DNA of 64,000 bases. Source: Flavobacteriales bacterium. Its GTDB lineage: Bacteria > Bacteroidota > Bacteroidia > Flavobacteriales > Flavobacteriaceae. Below the pieces are notes generated by a model. The model did no database searches and was not told where the DNA came from. It saw only the letters and a list, made by a program, of their open reading frames with translations. The translations under genes and the position numbers were made by a program. The stretch is from positions 1-64,000 of the forward strand of contig SGZF01000004.1 in assembly GCA_004213645.1 (NCBI GenBank), in the 5' to 3' direction. Positions 26,924-35,890 of this stretch are shown here, one piece after another. Each line of letters starts with the position of its first letter. Positions within the stretch are counted from its first letter, which is position 1.

Positions 26924-29374
26924 TTAAATAAGTTTAGGGTTTTGAACTTTTCTATTTGTAAGAGCGTAAAAAATTACATCTTTCATAGTGTCTACATAAA
27001 TGAATTTTAATCCTTTTAGATATTTTTGATTTACCTCTTCAATATCTTTTCTATTGTATGAACTTAAAATAATTTCTTTAATATTTGCTCTTTTTGCTGC
27101 AAGAATTTTTTCTTTTATACCTCCTACTGGCAAAACTTTTCCTCTTAAAGTGATTTCACCAGTCATTGCAATATTTTTTTTCACTCTCTTTTGAGTAAAC
27201 AATGATACTAATGATGTTAAAATTGTAATTCCTGCACTTGGACCATCCTTGGGAGTAGCTCCTTCAGGAACATGAATATGAATATTATATTTTGAATAAT
27301 CTATAGCTTTGTTTATTCCAAGTTCATTAAAATTAGACTTAATAAATTCTAAGGCAATTATTGCAGATTCCTTCATAATTTTTCCTAGATTCCCAGTTAT
27401 GGTAAGATTTCCTTTTCCATCAGATATGGATGACTCAATAAATAATATTTCACCTCCAACAGATGTCCATGCAAGCCCTGTTACAACTCCTGCTACTAAG
27501 TTATTTTCATATTTATCTTTAAAGAATTTTTTAGGCCCTAGAATATTTTTTAAATAGTTTTCATCCTTAGAGTCATTAACCTCAGATTTTGAAACTATAT
27601 TTTTTGCTCTATTTCTTATTAATTTCGCAATTTGTTTTTCCAAGTTTCTAACACCCGATTCTCTTGTATAGTCACTAATAATATCCTTTAAGATTTTGGA
27701 GTTAATTTTAAAATCATTACCCTTCATACCATGTTCAGATAATTGTTTTTTTACAAGAAATTTAGAAGCTATTGATACTTTTTCTTCAGAAGTATAACCA
27801 GAAACATTTATTAATTCCATTCTATCTAAAAGAGCAGGATGCATTGTTGATAAATTATTTGCAGTAGCAATAAACATAACTTTTGAAAGGTCGTATCCAA
27901 CCTCTAAGAAATTATCATGAAAAGAATTATTCTGTTCAGGATCAAGTAATTCTAAAAGTGCAGAACTCGGGTCTCCCTGAGATCCACTAGAAATTTTATC
28001 TATTTCATCTAAAACAAATACTGGATTTGAAGTACCCGACTTTCTAATACTTTGGATAATTCTCCCTGGCATAGCTCCTATATATGTTTTTCTATGACCT
28101 CTAATCTCAGCTTCATCTCTTAGCCCTCCAAGAGAAACTCTAACGTATTCTCTGTCAATTGATTTAGCAATTGATTTTCCCAGAGAGGTTTTTCCAACAC
28201 CAGGAGGACCATATAAACATAAAATAGGAGACTTCATATCACTCCTTAATTTTAATACGGCTAAGTATTCAATAATTCTTTTTTTAACATCTTCAAGTCC
28301 AAAATGATCATTATCTAATATTTTTTGAGCTTTATCTAAATCAAAATTATCCTTTGAAAATTTATCCCAAGGCAATTCAACTAAAAGATCAAGATAATTT
28401 CTTTGAACAGAATATTCTGCAACCTGAGAATTCATTCTCTTAAGTTTTGATAGTTCTTTTTCAAAATGAGATTTAATATCCAAATTCCAATTTTTGTTTT
28501 TTGCTTTATTTATTAATTCTTGAATATCTTCTTGATATGAATTTTCTCCTAACTCTTCCTGAATAGTCTTCATTTGTTGTTGAAGATAATATTCTCTTTG
28601 CTGCTGATCTAAGTCGTTTCTAACTTTTGATTGAATATCATTTTTTAAAGCAAGTTTTTCATATTCAACATTTAAGAACTTCAAACACTTAAGCGCTCTA
28701 TTATTAACACTTAGACTTGAAAGCAAATCTTGCTTATCTTTTACACTAATATTCATGTTAGAACAAACAAAATTTATTAAAAATGAAGAACTATGAATAT
28801 TCTTAATTGCAAATGAAGCTTCTGATGGAATATTTGGATTTTCTTTGATAATTTTTAATGCAATGTCTTTAATTGCATCTATTGTTGCAGTGAACTTAGA
28901 ATCAGGTTTTTTTTGATTTTTATCTGAAACAGGATCAATCGTAGCTTGAATATATGGATCTGTTTTAACAACCGATTTAATTTTAAATCTTTTCTTTCCT
29001 TGAATGATAACTGTTGTGTTTCCATCTGGCATTTTAAGAACTCTTAGAATTTTAGCTACAGTACCTATGCTATAAATATTTTCAATATTTGGATTTTCAA
29101 TTTTTATATTCTTTTGCGCAATAACTCCAATTAATTTATTTGATTTATTCGCATCTTTAATAAGCTTTATAGACATATCTCTACCAGCATTTATCGGTAT
29201 GACTACCCCAGGAAATAGAACGGTGTTAGTTAAAGGTAGTATTGGTAAGACTTCTGGAAGACTTTCTTTCTCAAGAGCTTCCTCATCTTCTGAGGTCATT
29301 AAGGGAATAAACTCAGATTCATCATTAATGTCACTAAATGACATATTGTCTATGTTATTAAAAATAATACTCAT
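26924..29374 (-). CDS. lon: ATP-dependent protease Lon
   Basis: Lon degrades damaged and regulatory proteins in the cytoplasm. The 816-residue chain has the LON substrate domain (about 40-245), a coiled middle part (EYYLQQQMKTIQEELGE), the AAA+ module with Walker A GPPGVGKT near 389 and VFVLDEIDKI, and the protease domain with the Ser-Lys dyad: Ser713 in PKDGPSAGIT and Lys756 in GGIKEKILAAKR, 43 residues apart as in E. coli. The upstream 91 bases hold an inverted repeat (29402-29431) but no clear promoter match. Confidence 0.97.
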   Translation of the reverse strand: MSIIFNNIDNMSFSDINDESEFIPLMTSEDEEALEKESLPEVLPILPLTNTVLFPGVVIPINAGRDMSIKLIKDANKSNKLIGVIAQKNIKIENPNIENIYSIGTVAKILRVLKMPDGNTTVIIQGKKRFKIKSVVKTDPYIQATIDPVSDKNQKKPDSKFTATIDAIKDIALKIIKENPNIPSEASFAIKNIHSSSFLINFVCSNMNISVKDKQDLLSSLSVNNRALKCLKFLNVEYEKLALKNDIQSKVRNDLDQQQREYYLQQQMKTIQEELGENSYQEDIQELINKAKNKNWNLDIKSHFEKELSKLKRMNSQVAEYSVQRNYLDLLVELPWDKFSKDNFDLDKAQKILDNDHFGLEDVKKRIIEYLAVLKLRSDMKSPILCLYGPPGVGKTSLGKSIAKSIDREYVRVSLGGLRDEAEIRGHRKTYIGAMPGRIIQSIRKSGTSNPVFVLDEIDKISSGSQGDPSSALLELLDPEQNNSFHDNFLEVGYDLSKVMFIATANNLSTMHPALLDRMELINVSGYTSEEKVSIASKFLVKKQLSEHGMKGNDFKINSKILKDIISDYTRESGVRNLEKQIAKLIRNRAKNIVSKSEVNDSKDENYLKNILGPKKFFKDKYENNLVAGVVTGLAWTSVGGEILFIESSISDGKGNLTITGNLGKIMKESAIIALEFIKSNFNELGINKAIDYSKYNIHIHVPEGATPKDGPSAGITILTSLVSLFTQKRVKKNIAMTGEITLRGKVLPVGGIKEKILAAKRANIKEIILSSYNRKDIEEVNQKYLKGLKFIYVDTMKDVIFYALTNRKVQNPKLI

Positions 29375-29401
29375 AAGCTGTTTTTACAGTCATTTTGTCA
29401 T

Positions 29402-29431
29402 AGTCTATCTATATTAAGATTTAAATAGACT
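29402..29431. repeat. Inverted repeat upstream of lon
   Basis: AGTCTAT (29402-29408) and ATAGACT (29425-29431) are perfect 7-base inverted repeats with a 16-base spacer, in the gap between the MFS gene stop and the lon start. There is no T-tract on either side, so it is not a normal terminator; an operator is possible but unsupported. Confidence 0.35.
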
Positions 29432-29465
29432 TAAAAAGCTAATTCATTATAAATAAGGACAAAAG

Positions 29466-30788
29466 CTATGCCAACATATTTTTATCAATTCTTGGAACTC
29501 TTGTAAGAAGTACAGCTCCTAAAAAGAAAAAGAACATAAATATTATAACAGAAAACCTTACAGTTCCTGTAACTTGAGCAGCTATTGCATAAAACAACAT
29601 TCCAAATACGATGCCAATTTTTTCTGTAACATCATAAAAACTAAAGAATGATGTAGTGTCTTTTGTCTTAGGAATAAATAAAGAAAATGTAGCTCTTGCT
29701 ACTGGCTGAGTACCGCCCATAAGCAAACCTACAAGACCTGCAATCATGTAGAATTGAGAAGGTGTATTAATGTAATATGCATATAGACATACACCAGCCC
29801 ACAAAAAAATTGCAAAAGTCAAAACAATAATATTACCATATTTTTGAGCAAGTCGAGTAAAAATATAAGCTCCTCCTATAGCAACTATCTGAATTAATAA
29901 AATACTAATTATTAAACCTGATGTCTGTTCACTTGAACTACTCCAATCAATTTCACTTACACCAAAATATGAAGCTATATACAAAACCGTTTGTAATGAA
30001 AATGAAAAAATAAAAAATGCTAATAAAAACCTAGTAAATCTCTTACTAGATCTAATTACCTTGTAAACTTTTTTTAACTCTTTGAATCCATTCCATATTA
30101 TATTTCTTGGTATTTTTACTCCTTTATTCCCTTTTGGCAAGTGGTAAAATGAATATTGGCTAAATCCTAACCACCAAACTCCAACTATAGCAAATGAAGA
30201 TTTCATTGCATTTATTTCTGATGAAAATCCAAATGATTCATAGAAGTTTATCATAATAAGATTTATGAGTAAAAGAATAACACTTCCTATATATCCCATA
30301 GTATAACCCCTAGCACTAACTATATTAGTTTGTTTTGGAAATGTTATATCAGTCAAATATGAATTATAATAAACCAGACTTCCCCAGAAACCAATTAGAG
30401 CTAGAGTATAAAAAAGTAAACTTATCTCAATTGTCTCCAGTTCAAACCAATATAAACCAATACATGAAAGTGATCCCATATAAACGAAAAATTTCATAAA
30501 TATTTTTTTATTTCCAATATAATCTGCTATTCCACTTAAAATAGGAGATAAAAAGGCAATTAATAAAAATGAAAACCCAGAAACTGAACTAATTAAGGTG
30601 TCTTTATTAATTTCAAAATTAAAAATTATAACAGAGTTTGTTTGTGAAAATATATATTGAGAATAATAAATTGGAAAAATTGCAGATGATATAACAAGAG
30701 AATAAACAGAATTTGCCCAGTCATAAAGAGTCCAAGCACCTATAAGCTTTTTACTTCCCCTCGGGTGATCAGTTTTTTTATTTATCAT
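29466..30788 (-). CDS. MFS transporter of the UMF1/Atg22-like family
   Basis: The 440-residue protein is highly hydrophobic with about 12 predicted membrane helices. The N-terminal GAWTLYDWANSVYSLVISSAIFPIYY region (GAWTLYDWANSVYS) and the GLVGLLMGGTQPVARATFS segment late in the protein are hallmarks of the Atg22-like UMF1 branch. In yeast Atg22 exports amino acids from the vacuole; the substrate in bacteria is not known. It stands between lon and the divergent msrB gene. Confidence 0.88.
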   Translation of the reverse strand: MINKKTDHPRGSKKLIGAWTLYDWANSVYSLVISSAIFPIYYSQYIFSQTNSVIIFNFEINKDTLISSVSGFSFLLIAFLSPILSGIADYIGNKKIFMKFFVYMGSLSCIGLYWFELETIEISLLFYTLALIGFWGSLVYYNSYLTDITFPKQTNIVSARGYTMGYIGSVILLLINLIMINFYESFGFSSEINAMKSSFAIVGVWWLGFSQYSFYHLPKGNKGVKIPRNIIWNGFKELKKVYKVIRSSKRFTRFLLAFFIFSFSLQTVLYIASYFGVSEIDWSSSSEQTSGLIISILLIQIVAIGGAYIFTRLAQKYGNIIVLTFAIFLWAGVCLYAYYINTPSQFYMIAGLVGLLMGGTQPVARATFSLFIPKTKDTTSFFSFYDVTEKIGIVFGMLFYAIAAQVTGTVRFSVIIFMFFFFLGAVLLTRVPRIDKNMLA

Positions 30789-30833
30789 AAATTTAAATGA
30801 TTCTCAAATTAAGCAAATAAATCAAAAGATATA

Positions 30834-30841
30834 TATATTTG
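30834..30841 (+). promoter_or_regulatory. Candidate -7 promoter box of msrB
   Basis: TATATTTG matches TAnnTTTG and lies 12 bases before the msrB ATG (30854). No TTTG is placed at the expected -33 distance, so confidence is moderate. Confidence 0.45.
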
Positions 30842-30853
30842 TCAAAAAAATAG

Positions 30854-31345
30854 ATGTACAAGAAAATACAATTATTTGGAGTTTTAATTTTTAGTCTTAC
30901 ATTTCTAAATTGTCAAACATCCACAAATATTAATGAACCAAAAACAATTTTTAAAGTGAATAAAACAGATAAGGAATGGAAAGAAGAACTTTCCGCAGAA
31001 GAATATGATATTCTAAGAAATAAAGGAACTGAAAGACCGCATACCGGAATTTATAACATGCACTTTGAAGACGGTGTCTATGCATGTAGAGGATGTGGTC
31101 AGGCACTATTTAAAAGTAACAATAAGTTTATGTCTGATTGTGGATGGCCAAGTTATGAAAGTGCATTACCTGGTGCTATAACATATAAAAAAGATACTAG
31201 CCTAGGAATGATAAGAACTGAAATTTTGTGTTCTAATTGTGGAGGTCATCAAGGTCACGTATTTGATGATGGACCTACCGCAACAGGAAAAAGGTATTGT
31301 GTTAATTCTGCTAGTATAAATTTTATAAATAATAAAAATGAGTAA
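30854..31345 (+). CDS. msrB: Lipoprotein peptide-methionine (R)-S-oxide reductase
   Basis: MsrB reduces R-methionine sulfoxide in proteins. Residues 1-20 form a lipoprotein signal with lipobox TFLNC (Cys20), so this copy should act in the envelope. The zinc pairs are CRGCG and CSNCGGH, the catalytic cysteine is Cys149 in RYCVNSASI, and the SGCGWPSY-type motif appears as DCGWPSYE. The 163 residues are normal for an MsrB domain plus a signal. Its stop overlaps the lpd start by 8 bases. Confidence 0.94.
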   Translation: MYKKIQLFGVLIFSLTFLNCQTSTNINEPKTIFKVNKTDKEWKEELSAEEYDILRNKGTERPHTGIYNMHFEDGVYACRGCGQALFKSNNKFMSDCGWPSYESALPGAITYKKDTSLGMIRTEILCSNCGGHQGHVFDDGPTATGKRYCVNSASINFINNKNE

Positions 31346-32729
31346 AAAATACGATTTAATTGTTATTGGAAGTGGTCCTGGTGGATATGTAACTGCAATA
31401 AGAGCATCTCAATTAGGATTAAAAACAGCTATTATTGAAAAAGAGAGTCTTGGGGGTGTATGTCTAAATTGGGGGTGTATTCCAACAAAAGCTTTGTTAA
31501 AATCTGCACAAGTTTTTGAATATCTTAAAAAAGCTGATAGCTTCGGTTTAAAAATTAAGGATTTTGATAAAGATTTTAATTCAGTAGTAAACAGGAGTAG
31601 AAACGTAGCTGATGGAATGAGTAAAGGTGTAACATTCTTAATGAAAAAAAATAAGATTGACGTAATTAATGGTTATGGAAAGATATTGCCTGATAGAAGT
31701 GTTTCAGTCGAAAACAACAGCAATATTGACAATTTTGAAGCTAGTAACATTATAATTGCTACTGGTGGAAGATCAAGAGTAATTGATTCAATTCCTCAAG
31801 ATGGTAAAAAAATTATTGGCTACAGGGAAGCAATGACTTTAAAAAAACAACCAAAAAAAATGATAATTGTTGGCTCAGGTGCAATTGGAATTGAATTTGC
31901 TTATTTCTACAACTCAATGGGAACTGAAGTTAAATTAATTGAATACATGGATAGAATTCTTCCAGTTGAAGATAAAGACATATCAAATCAATTAAATAAA
32001 ACATTTAGAAAATCAGGTATTGAAATTTTAACTGACTCTGAAGTTATATCTTCTGAAACTAATGGTAAAGGTGTAAAAGTTCAAGTTAAATCTAAAGGTC
32101 AGATTTCTGAGCATGAAGCAGATATATTACTTTCAGCTGTTGGATACAAAAGTAACATTGAAAATATTGGACTTGAAGAAGTTGGAATTGCAGTAGATCA
32201 AGATAAAATAATTGTCGATGAGTACTATCAAACCAACATACCCGGATATTATGCAATTGGTGATATAACCTCTGGACAGGCTCTTGCACATGTTGCCTCT
32301 GCTGAAGGAATTCTTTGTGTTGAAAAAATAGCAAACCATGAAGTTGAACCAATTGATTATGAAAATATACCTGGTTGTACATACTGTTATCCTGAAGTAG
32401 CATCAGTTGGTTTAACAGAAGAAAAAGCATTAGAAAAAGGATATGATATCAAAGTAGGTAAGTTTCCTTTTACTGCCTCAGGAAAAGCTCAAGCATCAGG
32501 GCATTCTGATGGTTTTGTTAAAGTTATTTTTGATGAAAAATATGGAGAATGGCTTGGATGTCATATGATTGGAGCTGGTGTTACAGATATGATAGCTGAA
32601 GCTGTACTTGGAAGAAAGCTTGAAACTACCGGAAAAGAGATCTTAAAATCAGTTCATCCTCATCCAACTATGAGTGAAGCTTTAATGGAAGCGGTAGCTG
32701 ATGCATATGATGAGGTTATCCACCTGTAA
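31338..32729 (+). CDS. lpd: Dihydrolipoyl dehydrogenase
   Basis: Lpd (E3) reoxidises dihydrolipoamide in the 2-oxoacid dehydrogenase and glycine cleavage complexes. The FAD loop is VIGSGPGGYVTA, the redox disulfide is GGVCLNWGCIPTK with Cys42 and Cys47, the NAD loop is IIVGSGAIGIEFAY, and the C-terminal active-site His-Glu pair is in VHPHPTMSEAL. The 463 residues are full length. No E1 or E2 genes are nearby; gcvT at 11.8 kb is a possible user. The 3' end overlaps the convergent aroQ by 14 bases. Confidence 0.96.
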   Translation: MSKKYDLIVIGSGPGGYVTAIRASQLGLKTAIIEKESLGGVCLNWGCIPTKALLKSAQVFEYLKKADSFGLKIKDFDKDFNSVVNRSRNVADGMSKGVTFLMKKNKIDVINGYGKILPDRSVSVENNSNIDNFEASNIIIATGGRSRVIDSIPQDGKKIIGYREAMTLKKQPKKMIIVGSGAIGIEFAYFYNSMGTEVKLIEYMDRILPVEDKDISNQLNKTFRKSGIEILTDSEVISSETNGKGVKVQVKSKGQISEHEADILLSAVGYKSNIENIGLEEVGIAVDQDKIIVDEYYQTNIPGYYAIGDITSGQALAHVASAEGILCVEKIANHEVEPIDYENIPGCTYCYPEVASVGLTEEKALEKGYDIKVGKFPFTASGKAQASGHSDGFVKVIFDEKYGEWLGCHMIGAGVTDMIAEAVLGRKLETTGKEILKSVHPHPTMSEALMEAVADAYDEVIHL

Positions 32730-33135
32730 TAAGACTCTCAAGTGCAAGTCTATAGCTATCTAAGCCAAAACCTATAATTATTCCACTTACAACTGGTGAC
32801 AAAAATGACTTCTGTCTAAATTCTTCTCTAGAATATGTGTTGGATATATGAACTTCAATAACTTTACAATCAATTGATTTAATAGCATCAGCAATACCTA
32901 TAGAAGTATGAGTATATGCTGCAGCATTTAGTATAATTCCATTACAATCTTTTGATTCATGAATAAAATTAATTATTTCACCCTCAATATTTGATTGAAA
33001 ATATTCAATTCTTACTTTAGGAAAATTAGATCTAATTGAATCTAGATATGATTCAAAATTTTGACTACCATATATATCAGTCTCTCTTGTTCCGAGAAGA
33101 TTTAAATTTGGTCCATTTATTATTGTAATTTTCAT
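32716..33135 (-). CDS. aroQ: Type II 3-dehydroquinate dehydratase
   Basis: AroQ dehydrates 3-dehydroquinate in the shikimate pathway. The 139-residue chain has the start INGPNLNLLGTRE, the catalytic tyrosine loop YGSQNF, the NAAAYTHTSIGIADAI region, and VIEVHISNTYSREEFR with the active-site histidine. It is divergent from xerD with a 42-base gap, an arrangement I recall from other Flavobacteriia. Confidence 0.96.
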   Translation of the reverse strand: MKITIINGPNLNLLGTRETDIYGSQNFESYLDSIRSNFPKVRIEYFQSNIEGEIINFIHESKDCNGIILNAAAYTHTSIGIADAIKSIDCKVIEVHISNTYSREEFRQKSFLSPVVSGIIIGFGLDSYRLALESLITGG

Positions 33136-33177
33136 ATATTATAAAGGTAATGCTTAAAGAGTAATTAAAAAATTAAA

Positions 33178-34071
33178 ATGAATTGGGATACAAGCATTGA
33201 GAATTTTAAAAACTACCTAAGATTAGAAAGAGGATTAAGTAATAACTCGATTCAGAGTTATGAATATGATCTTGATTTATTTAAAGTTTACTTAAAGGAA
33301 AATCAAATTAATGAAACTCCTCTTAGTTGTAATACAGAAACTATAAAAAATTACTTATATAAATGCTTATCAAAAAAAAAGACAAGTACTAAGGCTAGAA
33401 GTATTTCTGCAATTAAGAGTTTTTTTAATTACTTAATTTTTGAAGGGCATATAAAAAAATCTCCATTGTCTCATATAGAATCTCCTAGACAAAAGAAAAA
33501 ATTACCTGAGGTTTTGACTGAAGATGAGGTTGGAAAATTGATTTCATCTGTTAATCTTAATGATAATTTTGGACAAAGAAATAAGACAATTATTGAGGTA
33601 CTTTATGGAACTGGAATAAGAGTTAGCGAACTAACAGATTTAAAGCTGTCAAATATTTTTTTTAATGAAAATATTATAAAAGTAAATGGGAAAGGGAATA
33701 AAGAAAGGTTTGTACCATTAGGTGAAATTGCTTCAACAGAAATAAAAAAATATATTGTTTACAGAGATAAACATAAAATTGATGAAAAATTTTCCGATAT
33801 TCTTTTTTTAAATAAATATGGAAGACAACTCACTAGATCGATGATTTTTAAATTAATTAGTGATTATTCCAAATTAGCAAATATTAAAAAGAAAATAAGC
33901 CCTCACTCACTTAGACACTCATATGCTACTCACTTACTTAAAAACGGTGCTGATTTGAGAACTATTCAATTAATTCTTGGGCATGAAAGCATTACTACAA
34001 CTGAGATTTATACACATTTAGATACGTTTCACTTAAAGGAAATTCTTAAAAAATTTCATCCAAGAAAGTAA
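33178..34071 (+). CDS. xerD: Tyrosine recombinase XerD
   Basis: XerD resolves chromosome dimers at dif together with FtsK; many Bacteroidota have one or two Xer proteins. The N-terminal SAM-like domain (1-100) includes RLERGLSNNSIQSYEYDL. All catalytic residues are visible: Arg148 in GTGIRVSEL, Lys172, His243 and Arg246 in HSLRHSYATHLL, His269 in LGHES, and nucleophile Tyr278 in TEIYTH. The 297 residues are normal and there is no sign that it belongs to a mobile element. It contains an A9 run in frame. Confidence 0.94.
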   Translation: MNWDTSIENFKNYLRLERGLSNNSIQSYEYDLDLFKVYLKENQINETPLSCNTETIKNYLYKCLSKKKTSTKARSISAIKSFFNYLIFEGHIKKSPLSHIESPRQKKKLPEVLTEDEVGKLISSVNLNDNFGQRNKTIIEVLYGTGIRVSELTDLKLSNIFFNENIIKVNGKGNKERFVPLGEIASTEIKKYIVYRDKHKIDEKFSDILFLNKYGRQLTRSMIFKLISDYSKLANIKKKISPHSLRHSYATHLLKNGADLRTIQLILGHESITTTEIYTHLDTFHLKEILKKFHPRK

Positions 34072-34072
34072 A

Positions 34073-35866
34073 TTAGTCTTGGTTAAAATTTAAAGCACAA
34101 TCAATCAATGCAAGATGAGAATATGCTTGAGGAAAATTGCCTAAAAGTCTTTTTGACTTAAAATCTAGATCTTCACTATATAATCCAAGATGGTTACTGT
34201 ATTCTAATATCTTTTTGAAATAATCTTTAGATTTTTCTTTTTCACCAATTTTGTATAAACTGTTTATATACCAGAATGAACAAACTGTAAAAGATGATGA
34301 TGGAATTCCGAAATCATCTTTATTTTTATATCTAAATAATAGCCCATCATTCATTAAGTTTTTTTCGATTGCTTTAACTGTTTTAATATACATTGAATCA
34401 TTTGCATTTATAAAATCATATGACTCCATTAGAAGTAGAGAAGCGTCAAGGTCGTCAGACCCATATGATTGGGTAAAAGCACCAAGCTTGGAATTCCATC
34501 CGTGATTTAATATATCATTATAAATTTCAGATCTAATTAGTTTCCATTTCTCCAGATTAGAAGATTTTTTAATTAATACTGAAATTTTGATTGCTCTGTC
34601 TATAGCAACCCAACTCAATAATTTAGAAAAGGTAAAATGTTTATCCTCATTTCTAAATTCCCAGATTCCTTTATCAGGTAACTTCCAGTTATTTTTAACA
34701 ATCCAAACTATAGACTTAACAATTGACCATAATTCCTCATATTCATTATTTTCAGTTGGAAATTTTTCAATTTGATAATGAATAGCATCCATAAGTATCC
34801 CATATATGTCATTTTGTTTCTGAGAATATGCGGCATTTCCAATTCTAACTGGAGAAGAATCTAAATAGCCCGAAAAATGTTTTAAAGTCTTTTCTGTTAG
34901 TATTTTTTCACCATTAATACCGTACATTATTTGAAGTTTCTCATTTTTATCTGGAATAATGTCTAAAATAAATTTTATGAAATTTTTTACTATGTTTTTA
35001 TGTCCTAGCTTTGTTATTACTTTAATAACCATTGAAGCGTCTCGAATCCAACAAAATCTATAATCCCAATTCCTTTCCTCTCCAATAGTTTCTGGTAAAG
35101 AAGTTGTTACAGCTGCTAAAACAGCACCAGTTTTTTCATATGTTAATAATTTTAATGTTAGAGCACTTCTTAATATCTCATTATTAAATTCTTTAAAACT
35201 TGGAGTTTTACTTATCCAATTTATCCAATAGTTAGATGTTTTTTTTAACTCTAATAACACATCTTCAAGGTTTGGAATTAATAGTTTTTCATAATATGAA
35301 ATCTTAAAAAATAAATCTGAGTTTAATTCAATTTTATCAGAATCTAAAATTTTATTTAAATTAAGGTTTGAATATAGATATAGAGTTTCATAATTATCAT
35401 TTTCAGATACAGTAACGATAAAATCATCTTTAACATAAGATTTAGATTCCCCTAATGAGTAGTCTAGTTTTGGATCATATATAATTTTAATTTGAGGGTT
35501 ACCGTTAACAAGCCTTACTATTCTTGAAATTTCGGGAGGAGAATAATAATTATTTTTTTTTAGCTGATATCTTGGCATATAATCTATAACCTCAAACTTA
35601 TCAAAGCCATTGTTAAAGCTTGTTTTTAAAATAGATGTATTTTTAAAATATTCTTGCTTCACATTATAATTTCCTATTGGTTCTATTTTAAAGAATCCAC
35701 CAATTTTATTATCAATTATTTTACCAAATATCGATGGAGAATCAAATCTTGGCAAACAACACCAATCTATTGAAGAATCCTTATAAATAAGTGCAGATGA
35801 TTGACAATTTCCTATAATTCCATAATTAAGATTGTCTCTATATCCATAAGAATCGTTTAATTCCAT
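34073..35866 (-). CDS. Glycoside hydrolase family 15 protein (glucoamylase/trehalase-like)
   Basis: The 597-residue cytoplasmic protein (no signal peptide) has the bacterial GH15 layout: an N-terminal beta-sandwich starting YGIIGNCQSSALI and IDWCCLPRFDSPSIFG, then an (alpha/alpha)6 barrel with GEERNWDYRFCWIRDASM, and a C-terminal NFPQAYSHLALI motif. Such enzymes act on alpha-glucosidic bonds; some are trehalases. The neighbouring divergent trehalose-synthesis gene makes trehalose or a related glucan the likely substrate, but this is inference from context. Confidence 0.9.
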   Translation of the reverse strand: MELNDSYGYRDNLNYGIIGNCQSSALIYKDSSIDWCCLPRFDSPSIFGKIIDNKIGGFFKIEPIGNYNVKQEYFKNTSILKTSFNNGFDKFEVIDYMPRYQLKKNNYYSPPEISRIVRLVNGNPQIKIIYDPKLDYSLGESKSYVKDDFIVTVSENDNYETLYLYSNLNLNKILDSDKIELNSDLFFKISYYEKLLIPNLEDVLLELKKTSNYWINWISKTPSFKEFNNEILRSALTLKLLTYEKTGAVLAAVTTSLPETIGEERNWDYRFCWIRDASMVIKVITKLGHKNIVKNFIKFILDIIPDKNEKLQIMYGINGEKILTEKTLKHFSGYLDSSPVRIGNAAYSQKQNDIYGILMDAIHYQIEKFPTENNEYEELWSIVKSIVWIVKNNWKLPDKGIWEFRNEDKHFTFSKLLSWVAIDRAIKISVLIKKSSNLEKWKLIRSEIYNDILNHGWNSKLGAFTQSYGSDDLDASLLLMESYDFINANDSMYIKTVKAIEKNLMNDGLLFRYKNKDDFGIPSSSFTVCSFWYINSLYKIGEKEKSKDYFKKILEYSNHLGLYSEDLDFKSKRLLGNFPQAYSHLALIDCALNFNQD

Positions 35867-35890
35867 ATTTTTAGATTAATAATTTAAGAT

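Noticed and set aside
32712-32724. A DnaA-box-like TTATCCACC
   Set aside because: A single near-match inside the lpd/aroQ overlap, with no clustering.
33372-33380. A9 run in xerD as another programmed frameshift
   Set aside because: The reading frame continues normally across it to a full-length protein, and no alternative downstream domain is visible.
33178-34071. XerD as an integrase marking a mobile element
   Set aside because: No attachment repeats, no cargo genes, and it sits in a conserved core neighbourhood with aroQ; it is the housekeeping recombinase type.
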